Assembly (NCBI RefSeq): GCF_004349265.1
Contig: NZ_SMFL01000024.1
Location: forward strand, 1-64,000
Length of the DNA stretch: 64,000 nucleotides
Direction: 5' to 3'
Origin: Dyadobacter psychrotolerans
GTDB taxonomy: Bacteria > Bacteroidota > Bacteroidia > Cytophagales > Spirosomataceae
The position numbers were made by a program, and so were the translations under genes. This document shows positions 1 through 9,443 of this stretch, piece by piece. Below the pieces are notes generated by a model. It ran no database searches and was not told the origin of the DNA. It worked only from the letters and a program-made list of their open reading frames with translations. The first letter of the stretch is position 1. Every line of letters begins with the position of its first letter.

Positions 1-263
1 ACACTGCTGAGTTTGCCCCACCAACGGTCTGAATATGTTGATAGTAATTCCTTAATTCCGCCCTTAACATAACTATTCCAAAGCCGTTGTGATTGTCGTT
101 CGCCCAATCCAATCGCAGCACCTGCACGAGCTTGGCTACGATACTCTCCCATTTTTAGCGATCTTATAAATCGAATTCGATCACGACGCATTGCATTCTT
201 TTCACGCTTTTCCATGAAAAGCAAATCAGCTATACTTTCCTTAATAATGTCAGCATATTTCAT
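1..263 (-). CDS. Partial transposase N-terminus (IS630-like HTH), cut by window edge
   Basis: The reading frame starts at an ATG complementary to 261-263 and stays open to base 1, giving 87 codons without a stop. The product begins MKYADIIKES, is rich in basic residues, and contains a helix-turn-helix-like stretch with GLGERQSQRLWNSY at about residues 51-64. This resembles the N-terminal DNA-binding part of IS630-type Bacteroidota transposases. The catalytic DDE domain would lie left of the window, so activity cannot be judged. The family is from remembered resemblance only; another HTH protein is possible. Confidence 0.5.
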   Translation of the reverse strand, partial: MKYADIIKESIADLLFMEKREKNAMRRDRIRFIRSLKMGEYRSQARAGAAIGLGERQSQRLWNSYVKGGIKELLSTYSDRWWGKLSS

Positions 264-281
264 ATATAAATATACGACTTT

Positions 282-845
282 TTATTTTGAAATTAGTATC
301 ACTTTATTTTCCTGGGTCATTTCTAACATTGCCTGATTTAAAATAATTAGTACTTCTGTTTTAACCAATTCACTTATGCTAGTGTCACTTTTAAGAGTAT
401 CAGCTATCTTCTCTATACGGTCTTTAACATGACTGTGGCTAGTAATAGTTGAGCTCGTAGACTCTAATATAAGGTTCGCTGTAGAGCCATTATCGACATT
501 AATGTTATATTTTCCAGCTTGCTGCATTTCCAATTCTTCTTTTAGATACCGGGATCCCTTAAAAGTAATCATTGCTTCATATGGATCTGGCGGTAATTTG
601 TTCAATTCATTAAATGGACTTTCCTCGATTGTACTTTCCCCGGAAAATCGATTATGAGTATAAATGAAAGAATCGAAGCGTTGTTCTCTCCCTTTAAACT
701 TTACAAAATCTTGTTCTTTGAGTTCATAAAGTATCGATCCAAGAGTTTTGAGTGGTATATCATCTAATATCAGCTCTACATTATGGTGCTTTGCATCTCC
801 TTCAAATTGCTTTAAGTATAGAAGGATTTTAATGTAATTATTCAT
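282..845 (-). CDS. Hypothetical protein, possible winged-helix N-terminus
   Basis: This 187-residue protein has no family I recognise. The first ~60 residues alternate helices and short strands in a way that would suit a small winged-helix domain (a YIKILLYLKQFEG start, then PLKTLGSILYELKEQDFVKF). The middle (about 105-135) is polar and rich in Ser/Thr/Asn, and the C-terminus is helical. No signal peptide or membrane segment is present. It ends 19 bp upstream of the transposase start on the same strand and may be a passenger gene of that element, but this is inference. Confidence 0.55.
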   Translation of the reverse strand: MNNYIKILLYLKQFEGDAKHHNVELILDDIPLKTLGSILYELKEQDFVKFKGREQRFDSFIYTHNRFSGESTIEESPFNELNKLPPDPYEAMITFKGSRYLKEELEMQQAGKYNINVDNGSTANLILESTSSTITSHSHVKDRIEKIADTLKSDTSISELVKTEVLIILNQAMLEMTQENKVILISK

Positions 846-962
846 AGTTTAACAATTCCGTTAGATGCTAGAAAAAGTAAAATTGCATATTTTTTTGCAT
901 ATTTTAATATAAAAAATTAAATTTGCTCGTATCTATGTTAAATTCATTTCACCGCAGAAAAT

Positions 963-1619
963 ATGCAACATTCTAAGAACTATTGTATTGATCGTCAGCA
1001 GACGAAAGAATTACTACTTGCCGATGCCTTTAACGGGTTTAGTTACGCTCAGAACCTGTACAATATCATTCACGTAGGATTTCAGGATTACCTGGAGGAG
1101 AATCAGGGAAGCTTTTACAAACTAAATCCGATGGCCAGAGCCGGGATCCTAAACTCATTGATTCAGCATTATGCAAAGCAGTTTGCCTTTAATGACCCTA
1201 ATGCGTACTGGTATGTGAAAAAGAGAATGGGCGTATTAGTCTTATTTAACAAAATCATTGTCAGGTTTAAAAAACTTCCTACAAAGAACAGACACCGCAA
1301 CCGTTTTAAATCCAGTAATATAGATACTCAACAGGTAAAGGATTTTCGTAACCAGGAGTTGTTATTTGGAGAAGCTGGCATGGATTGTGTTAGGCTTGAT
1401 GGTGCTTTTGTCTTAGATAATATGGGCAGATCTATTGATGAAACGGTCTTGGTTTGCCCGGCTGGCGATTTTACAAATTGGGTTTTATTCCCATCGGATG
1501 TTACAATTGATAAAAGTCGACCGATGATTTTCAATCAGGATGAAGAAGAAGTATTACCTGTATTGGCAATTAAACCACATTTAAAAAGAAAAGCGGATGA
1601 CAATCAAACGGGTTCCTAA
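963..1619 (+). CDS. Hypothetical partner of the downstream XRE-ImmA/IrrE protein
   Basis: This is a 218-residue soluble protein of unknown family. It is preceded by a ~120 bp AT-rich gap and overlaps the next gene by 23 bp in another frame, so the two are probably translated together. The N-terminal half is basic and aromatic (FNGFSYAQNLYNIIHVGF, then KKRMGVLVLFNKIIVRFKK), and the C-terminal half is acidic until a basic tail, PHLKRKADD. Pairing of an unknown gene with a zinc-protease XRE regulator is a common layout for toxin-antitoxin-like or stress-sensing modules. This protein could be the regulated partner, but nothing in it shows a catalytic motif. Confidence 0.6.
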   Translation: MQHSKNYCIDRQQTKELLLADAFNGFSYAQNLYNIIHVGFQDYLEENQGSFYKLNPMARAGILNSLIQHYAKQFAFNDPNAYWYVKKRMGVLVLFNKIIVRFKKLPTKNRHRNRFKSSNIDTQQVKDFRNQELLFGEAGMDCVRLDGAFVLDNMGRSIDETVLVCPAGDFTNWVLFPSDVTIDKSRPMIFNQDEEEVLPVLAIKPHLKRKADDNQTGS

Positions 1620-2679
1620 TGGCAGTATGGTCGAAATGGCTAGAGTATCGCGTGGTTATAGCCAAAAAGAACTTGCTGAGAAATTAAACATTGACCAAGG
1701 AAGGATTTCTAAAATCGAGCAGGGATTGATAGGTATAAAAGATGACATGCTTAATACAATTGCGAGTCAGTTGGACTACCCAAGTTCGTTCTTTTATGAA
1801 GATATCAATACCCTTCCCGCAAGCCTTGTTTACTATCGTAAAAGAAAGGCCATAAATAATTTTGAAATTGCCAGAATAACCTCAAACCTTTTTATAAAGA
1901 AGTTCCGGGTAAAAAAATTACTTGAATCACTTGACCTCCCGAGCCAAATATTTTATCGAGATAATGAAGAAATAAGCCCAACCGATGTAGCGAGAATGGT
2001 CCGTATTCAATGGAAGATACCTAATGGTAGAATCAATAACCTCGTAAATATTTTGGAGGCTGCCGGGGTATTGATTTTTTTGATTGACAATGACGATGAC
2101 AAATTTGACGGACAGGTTCTACCTGATGAAAGTAACTTGCCAATAATCTGCATTAATAAAAATCTTTCTCCGGACAGGGAACGCTACACCCTGGCACATG
2201 AACTCGGACATTTGATTATGCACAGTACCGCTCCAACATTTGATGTTGAACTAGCTGAAAAAGAGGCAAACGAATTTGCCTCTGAACTTCTCATGCCTGC
2301 TGATGATATAATTAATCATTTATTCGGAGGTCTGACCATCAACAAATTAGCTGATTTAAAGAGTTATTGGAAAACGTCATTTGCATCTCTGATTCGTAGA
2401 GCACATGATCTTGGTGTAATAAATAAATCTAGATATACTAGTTTGTATGTTCAGATAAGTCAGTTAGGTTATAGAAAGCATGAGCCAGGTTGTGGCATTA
2501 CGTTCGAAATGCCTAAGTTGATCAAATCAATGGTCAAATTGCATTTAAACGAATTAGAGTATACAAGGGAGGAGTTGATGGAAATATTAAAAATGAATAA
2601 ATCTGACTTGCAAGATCTTTTTGACTTGTACAATGTTGAAGAAACTCCCCCTCCCGCGTTTAAGATTCTAAGAAATTGA
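1597..2679 (+). CDS. XRE-family regulator fused to ImmA/IrrE metallopeptidase
   Basis: This 360-residue protein has an N-terminal XRE helix-turn-helix (about 13-65: SRGYSQKELAEKLNIDQGRI) and a central M78-type zincin with HELGH at 201-205, plus a downstream EKEANEFASELLMP segment that supplies the third metal ligand. ImmA/IrrE proteins cleave repressors or sense stress in mobile elements. The C-terminal ~120 residues are helical and unassigned. I keep the ATG at 1597, which overlaps the upstream gene by 23 bp; the ATG at 1627 is an alternative start that also keeps the whole HTH. The active-site motif is intact, so the protease is probably functional. Confidence 0.88.
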   Translation: MTIKRVPNGSMVEMARVSRGYSQKELAEKLNIDQGRISKIEQGLIGIKDDMLNTIASQLDYPSSFFYEDINTLPASLVYYRKRKAINNFEIARITSNLFIKKFRVKKLLESLDLPSQIFYRDNEEISPTDVARMVRIQWKIPNGRINNLVNILEAAGVLIFLIDNDDDKFDGQVLPDESNLPIICINKNLSPDRERYTLAHELGHLIMHSTAPTFDVELAEKEANEFASELLMPADDIINHLFGGLTINKLADLKSYWKTSFASLIRRAHDLGVINKSRYTSLYVQISQLGYRKHEPGCGITFEMPKLIKSMVKLHLNELEYTREELMEILKMNKSDLQDLFDLYNVEETPPPAFKILRN

Positions 2680-2720
2680 AAACGTAATGAACCGTTAAGG
2701 CTGAAAACATGAAAAGTAAA

Positions 2721-5102
2721 TCACAATTTCAAAAACCCCAATTCGTAAACCTGAGGTTTCAATTTTTCACTCAATAATTCATAAGCACCTTCAAATGCTT
2801 TGAAATTCACTGGCAAAAAATCTCCACTGGCATTACGAGCTTGTAATGCCTTTCTTATTTGATACCAACCAACATCTGAGCGATTTAGCATCAATGAATC
2901 TCTTACTAATCTTACATCAGTTTCAGAAAAATACGCTTGCCATAACTTTTTCCCTTCCATCAATACGGACAAAGCTTCAAATGAAAATATTTTATCACTC
3001 ATATATTGCACCATAAAATCAGATTCAAAACGATCAGGGGAACCTACTTCTGATTCAGTATAAGGGATAAAATGATTGACGATACTCCATTGTTTATTAT
3101 TCCATTCCAGATGATTAGCGCTAGCTGTTAAATTCCCTCCATGAAATAACATCCAGACTAAACAATCATTTTTAAATTCATCTGATAAAAATCCATTTGG
3201 TTGTAAAAATTGGTCTCTATCATTTAGCCAAGTGTGCCTAATCAACTTACGAACCGCAAAAACAATGGCAACTTGCCATATATTGTCAGTAGTAACAAAA
3301 ATAGTTCCTGCACTACCATAACCAGACGACACAATAGCCTGAGTTCCTGCATTTTGAAAGTCAGGTCCTTTTATAACTAAACATCCTATTGCATTATCTG
3401 CCCACTTTGTTCCTCTAACATCTTTACTAGCAGTAGCAGGAGAAACTGCGTTTTTTAAAGGGATAACATCCATTTTATTAGCCCTAGGTCGCTTTACCCA
3501 ATTACTCAATAAATTTTTACTTGAAACATTTATAAATGTTTTTGCACCAATAGGAAGAACGTTTTTGTCTAGAACATCAGTTGTTATTTCGTCTATTATA
3601 TATCTCTTAACAGAATTTTGACATGTCTGCCAGATTAAAAAACCAATGGGAAAATCTCCCTTTAACCCGTCAAAAGATTTACTGTGAACAACAAACCCAC
3701 CTAAATATTTAGCATTCCATTGACTCCTAAACAGTTCAAAATTGGAAGAGTTTATATATTTCATTTTACTGAAAACTGCTAGTGTTGCATTAGGCAACTC
3801 CTGTGATATACGTACGAGAAATTGAGCGAATAACTCTCGAGTCGCATATCCGTAATCTTTCATATTTTTAGCTACATTCGTCTTTGCTACATTTGTTTTG
3901 GCATCATTCCCCACGGTCTCGCCAGATTCTGCATATGGAGGGTTGATCAAAACAAGAATTTTCTTGCCGGAAGCAATAGCATTTCTAAGTCCTTCGGGAA
4001 GTTTGTTAGTGATTGTGTAATCTATTTGTCCAAAAACATTAATATCATCATTTAAATAATCATATTGAAATCGCTGCGCAGCAACACAAGTTTTAGTTGC
4101 CTTCATAACGTCAACATCAGCCTGGTCCAATGTACTCATATAAATGTTGCGTGGGTTGCTATGTTTAACTTCAAGATTACCTACACCACAGCACATATCC
4201 CAAACGACGTAATCCCTTTGCCAATTTTTCCCTAGTGATTCAGTAAGTTTGTCATATGCTTTATCCACTACTTTCAATGGTGTATAAAAAGCCCCTTTAA
4301 AGCTACGTTCATCTATTGGAATTAGACTGTCTCGCCTTTCAAGAAGGTAGTTTCGATATTCTGCTTTCGGAGGCTTATGATAGATAGCCCAAAACTGACG
4401 ATATCCTTCTTTATTACCCAATTCATATAATTTACCCCCAAGGCTAAAAACTGGTGCATTATTTTTATGTAGCAACTCAGCTGTAAGATTACTATGTGTA
4501 GATGTGGTACCATCATGCATAATATCTGCAAAGAATAGCAATGCGTAGTCTTCTTCGTTTATGCCACGAATTTCCCCACCAATCATTACTACCCATTTAT
4601 CAAACACCTGTTTTAAATTGTCAGGTGTAATTGGAGTACGGATTATATCACCACTTTTAATGGCATTTTTAATAGTACTTATAAATTCTTCTTCATGTGT
4701 TTCAATTTTAAAAGAAACGAAATGAGTTCCTATATGGGCCGAAATTGCGTCCAGTGCTTCTGGAGTGTATCCACTAGCTGACTTTCCCCATTTTATTGTT
4801 CTTTTAGCAAGGAAGGGTAAAACATCCTCGCTTTTCATTATTGCAGCTTTCTGAGTATCAATGACAGCTAGAAATGGTGGAATGTAATGTCCTCTATTAA
4901 GAGCATCTTGAACATAATGCATTAATTGTGTGAACATTTCATAACTGGACTTTTTGGCATTGTGTTTTGCCTCAAACCAAATTTCCTTAGTTTGAATGTC
5001 AACAAGATTTTTAGAATATCCTGTTAAACCCAATGCTTCGATATATGCATCCTTAACATCTTCCTCACTTATAGCCTGCTTCAATCTATTGAAAAGCTTC
5101 AT
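2721..5102 (-). CDS. N6-adenine DNA methyltransferase, type IIG restriction-like
   Basis: This 793-residue protein has a gamma-class amino-methyltransferase core: GAFYTP at 270-275, the SAM motif DMCCGVGN at 302-309 and the catalytic NPPY at 387-390. The N-terminal region carries a possible PD-(D/E)XK site (D35, then E44-A-K46), and the long C-terminal part could hold target recognition. This is the architecture of single-chain type IIG restriction-modification enzymes, although the nuclease assignment rests on a short motif. No separate restriction or specificity subunit is adjacent. It lies 32 bp downstream of a small XRE gene on the same strand, which could be its controller. An orphan methyltransferase is the main alternative. 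Confidence 0.8.
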   Translation of the reverse strand: MKLFNRLKQAISEEDVKDAYIEALGLTGYSKNLVDIQTKEIWFEAKHNAKKSSYEMFTQLMHYVQDALNRGHYIPPFLAVIDTQKAAIMKSEDVLPFLAKRTIKWGKSASGYTPEALDAISAHIGTHFVSFKIETHEEEFISTIKNAIKSGDIIRTPITPDNLKQVFDKWVVMIGGEIRGINEEDYALLFFADIMHDGTTSTHSNLTAELLHKNNAPVFSLGGKLYELGNKEGYRQFWAIYHKPPKAEYRNYLLERRDSLIPIDERSFKGAFYTPLKVVDKAYDKLTESLGKNWQRDYVVWDMCCGVGNLEVKHSNPRNIYMSTLDQADVDVMKATKTCVAAQRFQYDYLNDDINVFGQIDYTITNKLPEGLRNAIASGKKILVLINPPYAESGETVGNDAKTNVAKTNVAKNMKDYGYATRELFAQFLVRISQELPNATLAVFSKMKYINSSNFELFRSQWNAKYLGGFVVHSKSFDGLKGDFPIGFLIWQTCQNSVKRYIIDEITTDVLDKNVLPIGAKTFINVSSKNLLSNWVKRPRANKMDVIPLKNAVSPATASKDVRGTKWADNAIGCLVIKGPDFQNAGTQAIVSSGYGSAGTIFVTTDNIWQVAIVFAVRKLIRHTWLNDRDQFLQPNGFLSDEFKNDCLVWMLFHGGNLTASANHLEWNNKQWSIVNHFIPYTESEVGSPDRFESDFMVQYMSDKIFSFEALSVLMEGKKLWQAYFSETDVRLVRDSLMLNRSDVGWYQIRKALQARNASGDFLPVNFKAFEGAYELLSEKLKPQVYELGFLKL

Positions 5103-5134
5103 TTCTTAAGTTTGAATAAATAATGTCTTTCATA

Positions 5135-5476
5135 TCATTCAGCATCAGTCAACAGAACGTTTAGTTTAAGAGAAGCAGTAAGTTTTAGCAACCCATCAAT
5201 GTTATATCCCTGCCCCTCTTCTATCGCCTTTACTTGATTTTGAAGAATCCCGGAGTTCTTTGCAACAGCATAGACTGTCAAACCAAGTCGCTCTCGTTTT
5301 CGCTTACATTGAGCTCCCAAGTCTATCTTCAATTCAGGAAGTTCCTTTATCACTGTTATCTCTTCTGATTTTTCCAACTGAGTTTTACCCAATTTACTAG
5401 CCAGTTGATTATACATATCTTCCATTTCTACTTCTGTTAAAACAGAAATAAGACGGTTGGTAATGGAACTTTGCAT
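5135..5476 (-). CDS. Small XRE-type HTH protein, possible controller of the methyltransferase
   Basis: This 113-residue protein has a helical N-terminus and a C-terminal XRE-like helix-turn-helix (about 55-105: RERLGLTVYAVAKNSG, then QVKAIEEGQGYNIDGLLKL). It precedes the methyltransferase by 32 bp on the same strand. Restriction-modification systems often use a small HTH controller, and this gene is in the right place for that job. There is no enzyme motif. An antitoxin role is a less likely alternative. Confidence 0.7.
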   Translation of the reverse strand: MQSSITNRLISVLTEVEMEDMYNQLASKLGKTQLEKSEEITVIKELPELKIDLGAQCKRKRERLGLTVYAVAKNSGILQNQVKAIEEGQGYNIDGLLKLTASLKLNVLLTDAE

Positions 5477-5568
5477 TATAGTGTTTGTGGTTTATACATC
5501 TCTGGCTAATGTACTAATAATATTTATCTATACAGTAAAAATTATTAGTACGAAGAAAGAATCGACAT

Positions 5569-6372
5569 CTACAAAGAGACTTCTCGTTCAGCATGTATTG
5601 TCAATTGTCGGATCTCACGAATGACAAGATTGAGATCAGTAACCGGTTCCGGCAGCACTTTGCTGTGAAAACTATGATATTCCCAGATTTCCAATACATC
5701 TGAAAAGTCGACCTGGTAGTCATCATAAAGCTTATTAAATGAATGCAGCGATAATCCCTGGGCTAAAACCGTGATTTCTTTAAAGACAAAATCCTGCTCG
5801 CCCTTCAAGATCACGATACCCAAACTTCCTGATTTTAGCTCTTTCCAGTTTTGAACATATCTGGCCAAGATATCACTTCCTTCCGGAATTGGTAACATGG
5901 AGTCACCAGTGGTTGGAAACATTCTGAAAGTCCCACCAGCTGGAAGATTAGGAAAGCTAAACTTAGGAAGAGCTGCCAAATATTCCGGATCACTATATCC
6001 GGTACGATAGCCCGCTTTTGCTTTTATTGGTACATATTCGACATTTTCTTTATCGTCCTGGTTAACGGTAATTGCCAGGACTCTTACATTTTTACCTGTC
6101 AGGTACACATCGGTTCCAGATTCAAGTTCTCGCAACTTCAATTCCCCCAATCGCATCAGGTTTACAGTCAGCAGAGTATCTGTTGCCAACTTAAAATACT
6201 TTGCAATTTTAATCACATCCCCTATCACGGGATTAGCGGTCTTTCCACTTTCAATTGCATGAAGTTTGACCCTGGTCATTCCTAAATCTTCTGCAAGATC
6301 TTCCTGAGTCAAATTTTTGCGATTCCTGAGAAATCTAAGGTTCTCTTTTAAAAATATTTCTTGCGCTTCCAT
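5569..6372 (-). CDS. LexA-like repressor: XRE HTH plus S24 autoprotease domain
   Basis: This 267-residue protein has an XRE DNA-binding domain at 9-65 and a C-terminal S24/LexA-type domain. The self-cleavage site appears as KAKA-GYRTGY (A120-G121), the nucleophile as S158 in GDSM, and the general-base lysine as K198 in FVFKEI. These spacings match LexA-type repressors, so autocleavage looks intact. It is divergent from the frameshifted dnaE with an 88-bp gap containing repeated TACCATTAG sites. An S24 repressor beside an error-prone polymerase gene is a typical damage-inducible arrangement in Bacteroidota, so it probably represses both itself and dnaE. Confidence 0.88.
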   Translation of the reverse strand: MEAQEIFLKENLRFLRNRKNLTQEDLAEDLGMTRVKLHAIESGKTANPVIGDVIKIAKYFKLATDTLLTVNLMRLGELKLRELESGTDVYLTGKNVRVLAITVNQDDKENVEYVPIKAKAGYRTGYSDPEYLAALPKFSFPNLPAGGTFRMFPTTGDSMLPIPEGSDILARYVQNWKELKSGSLGIVILKGEQDFVFKEITVLAQGLSLHSFNKLYDDYQVDFSDVLEIWEYHSFHSKVLPEPVTDLNLVIREIRQLTIHAEREVSL

Positions 6373-6383
6373 TTTTATTTTGC

Positions 6384-6415
6384 TACCATTAGAATCATGA
6401 CTATGATACCATTAG
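6384..6415. promoter_or_regulatory. Candidate operator between lexA-like gene and dnaE
   Basis: TACCATTAG occurs twice in direct orientation (6384-6392 and 6407-6415), 23 bp apart, and encloses the inverted repeat ATCAT-GACT-ATGAT (6394-6407). This lies in the 88-bp divergent gap between the S24 repressor and dnaE, the expected place for a repressor site. Binding is inferred. Confidence 0.45.
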
Positions 6416-6460
6416 GAACAAAGTTAAAAAATAATGTGAGCTATTCACTATTTACACAAC

Positions 6461-9422
6461 ATGCTTTTAAATCTCCACTCCTATTTCAGTTTGCGCTATG
6501 GCACTATCAGCTTGGATGATCTTACAGATCTGGTCGTTAGCCATGGACATGACACAGCCGTTCTAACAGATATTAATAATTCTTCCGCGATATTCCCATT
6601 TATAAAAAAATGCCGGGAAAAGGGCATCAATGGGCTTGTCGGAATGGAATACAGAAATGGAGACACCTTATTATATATTGGAATAGCAAGGAATGAAGTC
6701 GGATTTGCAGAGCTAAATGAGCACATGACAACCGCAAACCGGCTCAAACAGCCACTTCCAAAATTTGCACCTGAATTCAATCACGCGTTTATCGTATACC
6801 CTCTTGGTGCAATAGAAATTAAACGCCTGCGTGAAAATGAGTTTATTGGCATCAGACCGGATCAGATTAACAAAATTAGTCTTGAGCCAAGATGCAATTT
6901 TGACAGGTATGTAATCTTATGGCCAGTCACCGTGAAAAATGAAAATGATTATCAGCTACATCAGCAACTAAGAGCAGTTGATCACAATCTTATCTATTCT
7001 AAGATTACAAAGCCCATGGTAGCTCGTTCCTGGGAAAAAATGCCGGAAAGAAAAGATATGATCAACAAGTACTATAGATTCCCTGAAATACTTGTTGCAA
7101 CTGAGAAACTGCTGTCACAATGCAGTTTCAATTTTGACTTCACCATTGTACGGAACAAAAAATATTTTACGGGCAATCCATATGATGACAAGCTTTTACT
7201 TGAAAAACTGGCAGTCTCAGGTATGCAGCGCCGGTATGGCAATAACAACAAGGAAGCAAAGCAGCGTGTTGCTAAAGAGCTGCGCATTATTGATGAACTG
7301 GGCTTTTCCTCCTATTTCCTGATTACCCATGACATCATTCGTTACACAACCTCCCGGAATTTTTACCATGTTGGCCGTGGATCCGGAGCAAACAGCATAG
7401 TCGCATATTGCCTTGGAATCACTGATGTATGTCCGATCAAACTCGATCTGTACTTTGAAAGGTTTCTAAATCCAAAGCGGCAGACACCACCTGACTTTGA
7501 CATTGATTTTTCCTGGCAGGATCGAAAGGAAGTTTTCACTTATATTTTTACTCGCTATCAATCAAAGCATACTGCAATGATGGGTGCAATGAGCACTTTT
7601 CGCGACAGAAGTATTATAAGAGAGCTCGGCAAAGTCTATGGTTTGCCGAAATCTGAGATTGATGAGTTAATCCGAAATCCAGTATCCTCACATAATTCAG
7701 AAGACGCAGTTGCTCTTATTAAAAGCCTGTATGGGTTGGTAGAAGACTTTCCCAACTTGCGGACACCCCATGCCTGCGGAGTACTCATTTCAGAGGATCC
7801 GATAACAAACTTTACTGCATTGGATTTTCCTCCTATGGATTTTCCCTGCGCACAATTTGATATGTATGTGGCCGAAGATATAAAATTCGAAAAATTCGAC
7901 ATTTTAAGTCAGCGTGGCCTTGGCGCAATAAAAGATTGTGTCCAGATTATTGAACAGAATCGGGGAGAAAAAGTAGATATTTCTAATCCAGATAAGTTTT
8001 TCACGGATCCACGCATAAGCCAACAACTCAAATCTTCCAGGACGGTAGGCTGTTTTTACATTGAATCTCCCGCAATGAGACAGCTTATTACAAAGCTTCA
8101 ATGTGACAATTATTTAACTCTTGTCGCTGCAAGCTCGGTTATTCGTCCTGGGGTTGGAAGTTCCGGTATGATGGATGTCTATAAAGAGACACCGGGACCC
8201 CAAGTCAACGGTTTACCTGCATCCAGTCATGGAGGAGCAGCTGGCTGAAACTTATGGTGTAATGGTTTACCAGGAAGATGTTATTAAGGTAGGCCATTAT
8301 TTCGGAGGTTTGGATCTGGCCGATGCCGATGTATTAAGGCGTATGATGTCAGGAAAACACCGGAGCATTTCACACCTGCAAGAAATCGAATCCAAATTCT
8401 TTAAAAACTGCGAGGAATTAGGACGCCCCGCTGAAACGGCAAAAGAGGTTTGGAGACAGATGGAAAGCTTTGCCGGTTATAGTTTCAGTAAAGCACACTC
8501 GGCGTCCTTCGCAGTTGAAAGTTATCAGAGCTTATATCTGAAGACTTACTATCCTCTGGAATTTATGACCGCTACCATCAATAACCATGGTGGCTTCTAT
8601 TCTCCCCAAGTTTACATTAACGAGGCACAGAAGAATGGTGCCTTGATTCACAACCCTTGTGTGAACATGAGTTATTGGACAACCACAATCTATGGAATTG
8701 ATATCTATTTAGGATTTGACCTGGTAAAAGACCTAGAAGTAAAAACTGTCAAGCAGATTCTTGACGAGCGCCAAATGAACGGAAAATACAAGAGCTTAGA
8801 GAATTTCATTCTACGTACAGGAGTATCCGAAACGCAAATATCTATTCTCATTAGGATTGGCGCATTCAACTTTACCAGCAATGTTAAAACCAACATGCAG
8901 TGGGAATCTTTGTATATCTGTTCTGAGATCAAAGATCGATCCCTTCCAGTTGGACTCTTTGACGAAGCTGTCAAGATTCCGGAGATTCCGAAATTCGAAT
9001 ATTCGCTTGCAGAACACCTCTATGATGAAATAAGGTATTTTAAATTTCCTATTACAGGAACCTGGTTTAACTTAATTCGCAGCACTTTCCGTGGAGTATA
9101 TGCCAATGACATGGATAAGCACCTTGGAAAAACAGTTCGTATGGTGGGAGATTTTGTGACGTATAAACCAGTAAGAACAAAAAAAGGTGAAATGATGATG
9201 TTCGGTACGTTTCTTGATGACGAAGGCAACTTTTTCAATACCGTACACTTTCCCAATTCTCTAAGAGGTTATCGGTTCCAGGGTATGGGCGTCTACCTGG
9301 TCGAAGGCGTCATTACAATGGAGTTTGGATATTGCAGCATCACTGTAAACCGGTGTGCGAAGATTCCACTTTTACCAAATCCATGGGAGCAGGAAATAGT
9401 GAATAGGAAATTGTTACCTTAG
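6461..9422 (+). pseudogene. dnaE: Frameshifted DNA polymerase III alpha-type gene (dnaE, damage-inducible type)
   Basis: Two overlapping frames encode one DnaE-like polymerase. The first (6461-8248) has the PHP domain (LNLHSYFSLRYG at the start) and the catalytic PDFDIDF near residues 343-349, and it runs to SSGMMDVY. The second (8175-9422) resumes exactly where the family continues, IKRHRDP then TYGVMVYQEDV and ADADVLRRMMSGK. At 8178-8183 the DNA reads TCTATAAAG where TCTATATAAAG would keep frame, so a TA dinucleotide appears to be missing. Together they would make about 985 residues, close to short DnaE2-type polymerases. The usual Y-family partner (ImuB/DinB-like) is absent. Either the gene is inactive, the base call is wrong, or a frameshift during translation rescues it. 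Confidence 0.88.
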
Positions 9423-9443
9423 TTCACACTATCGTATAACAAG

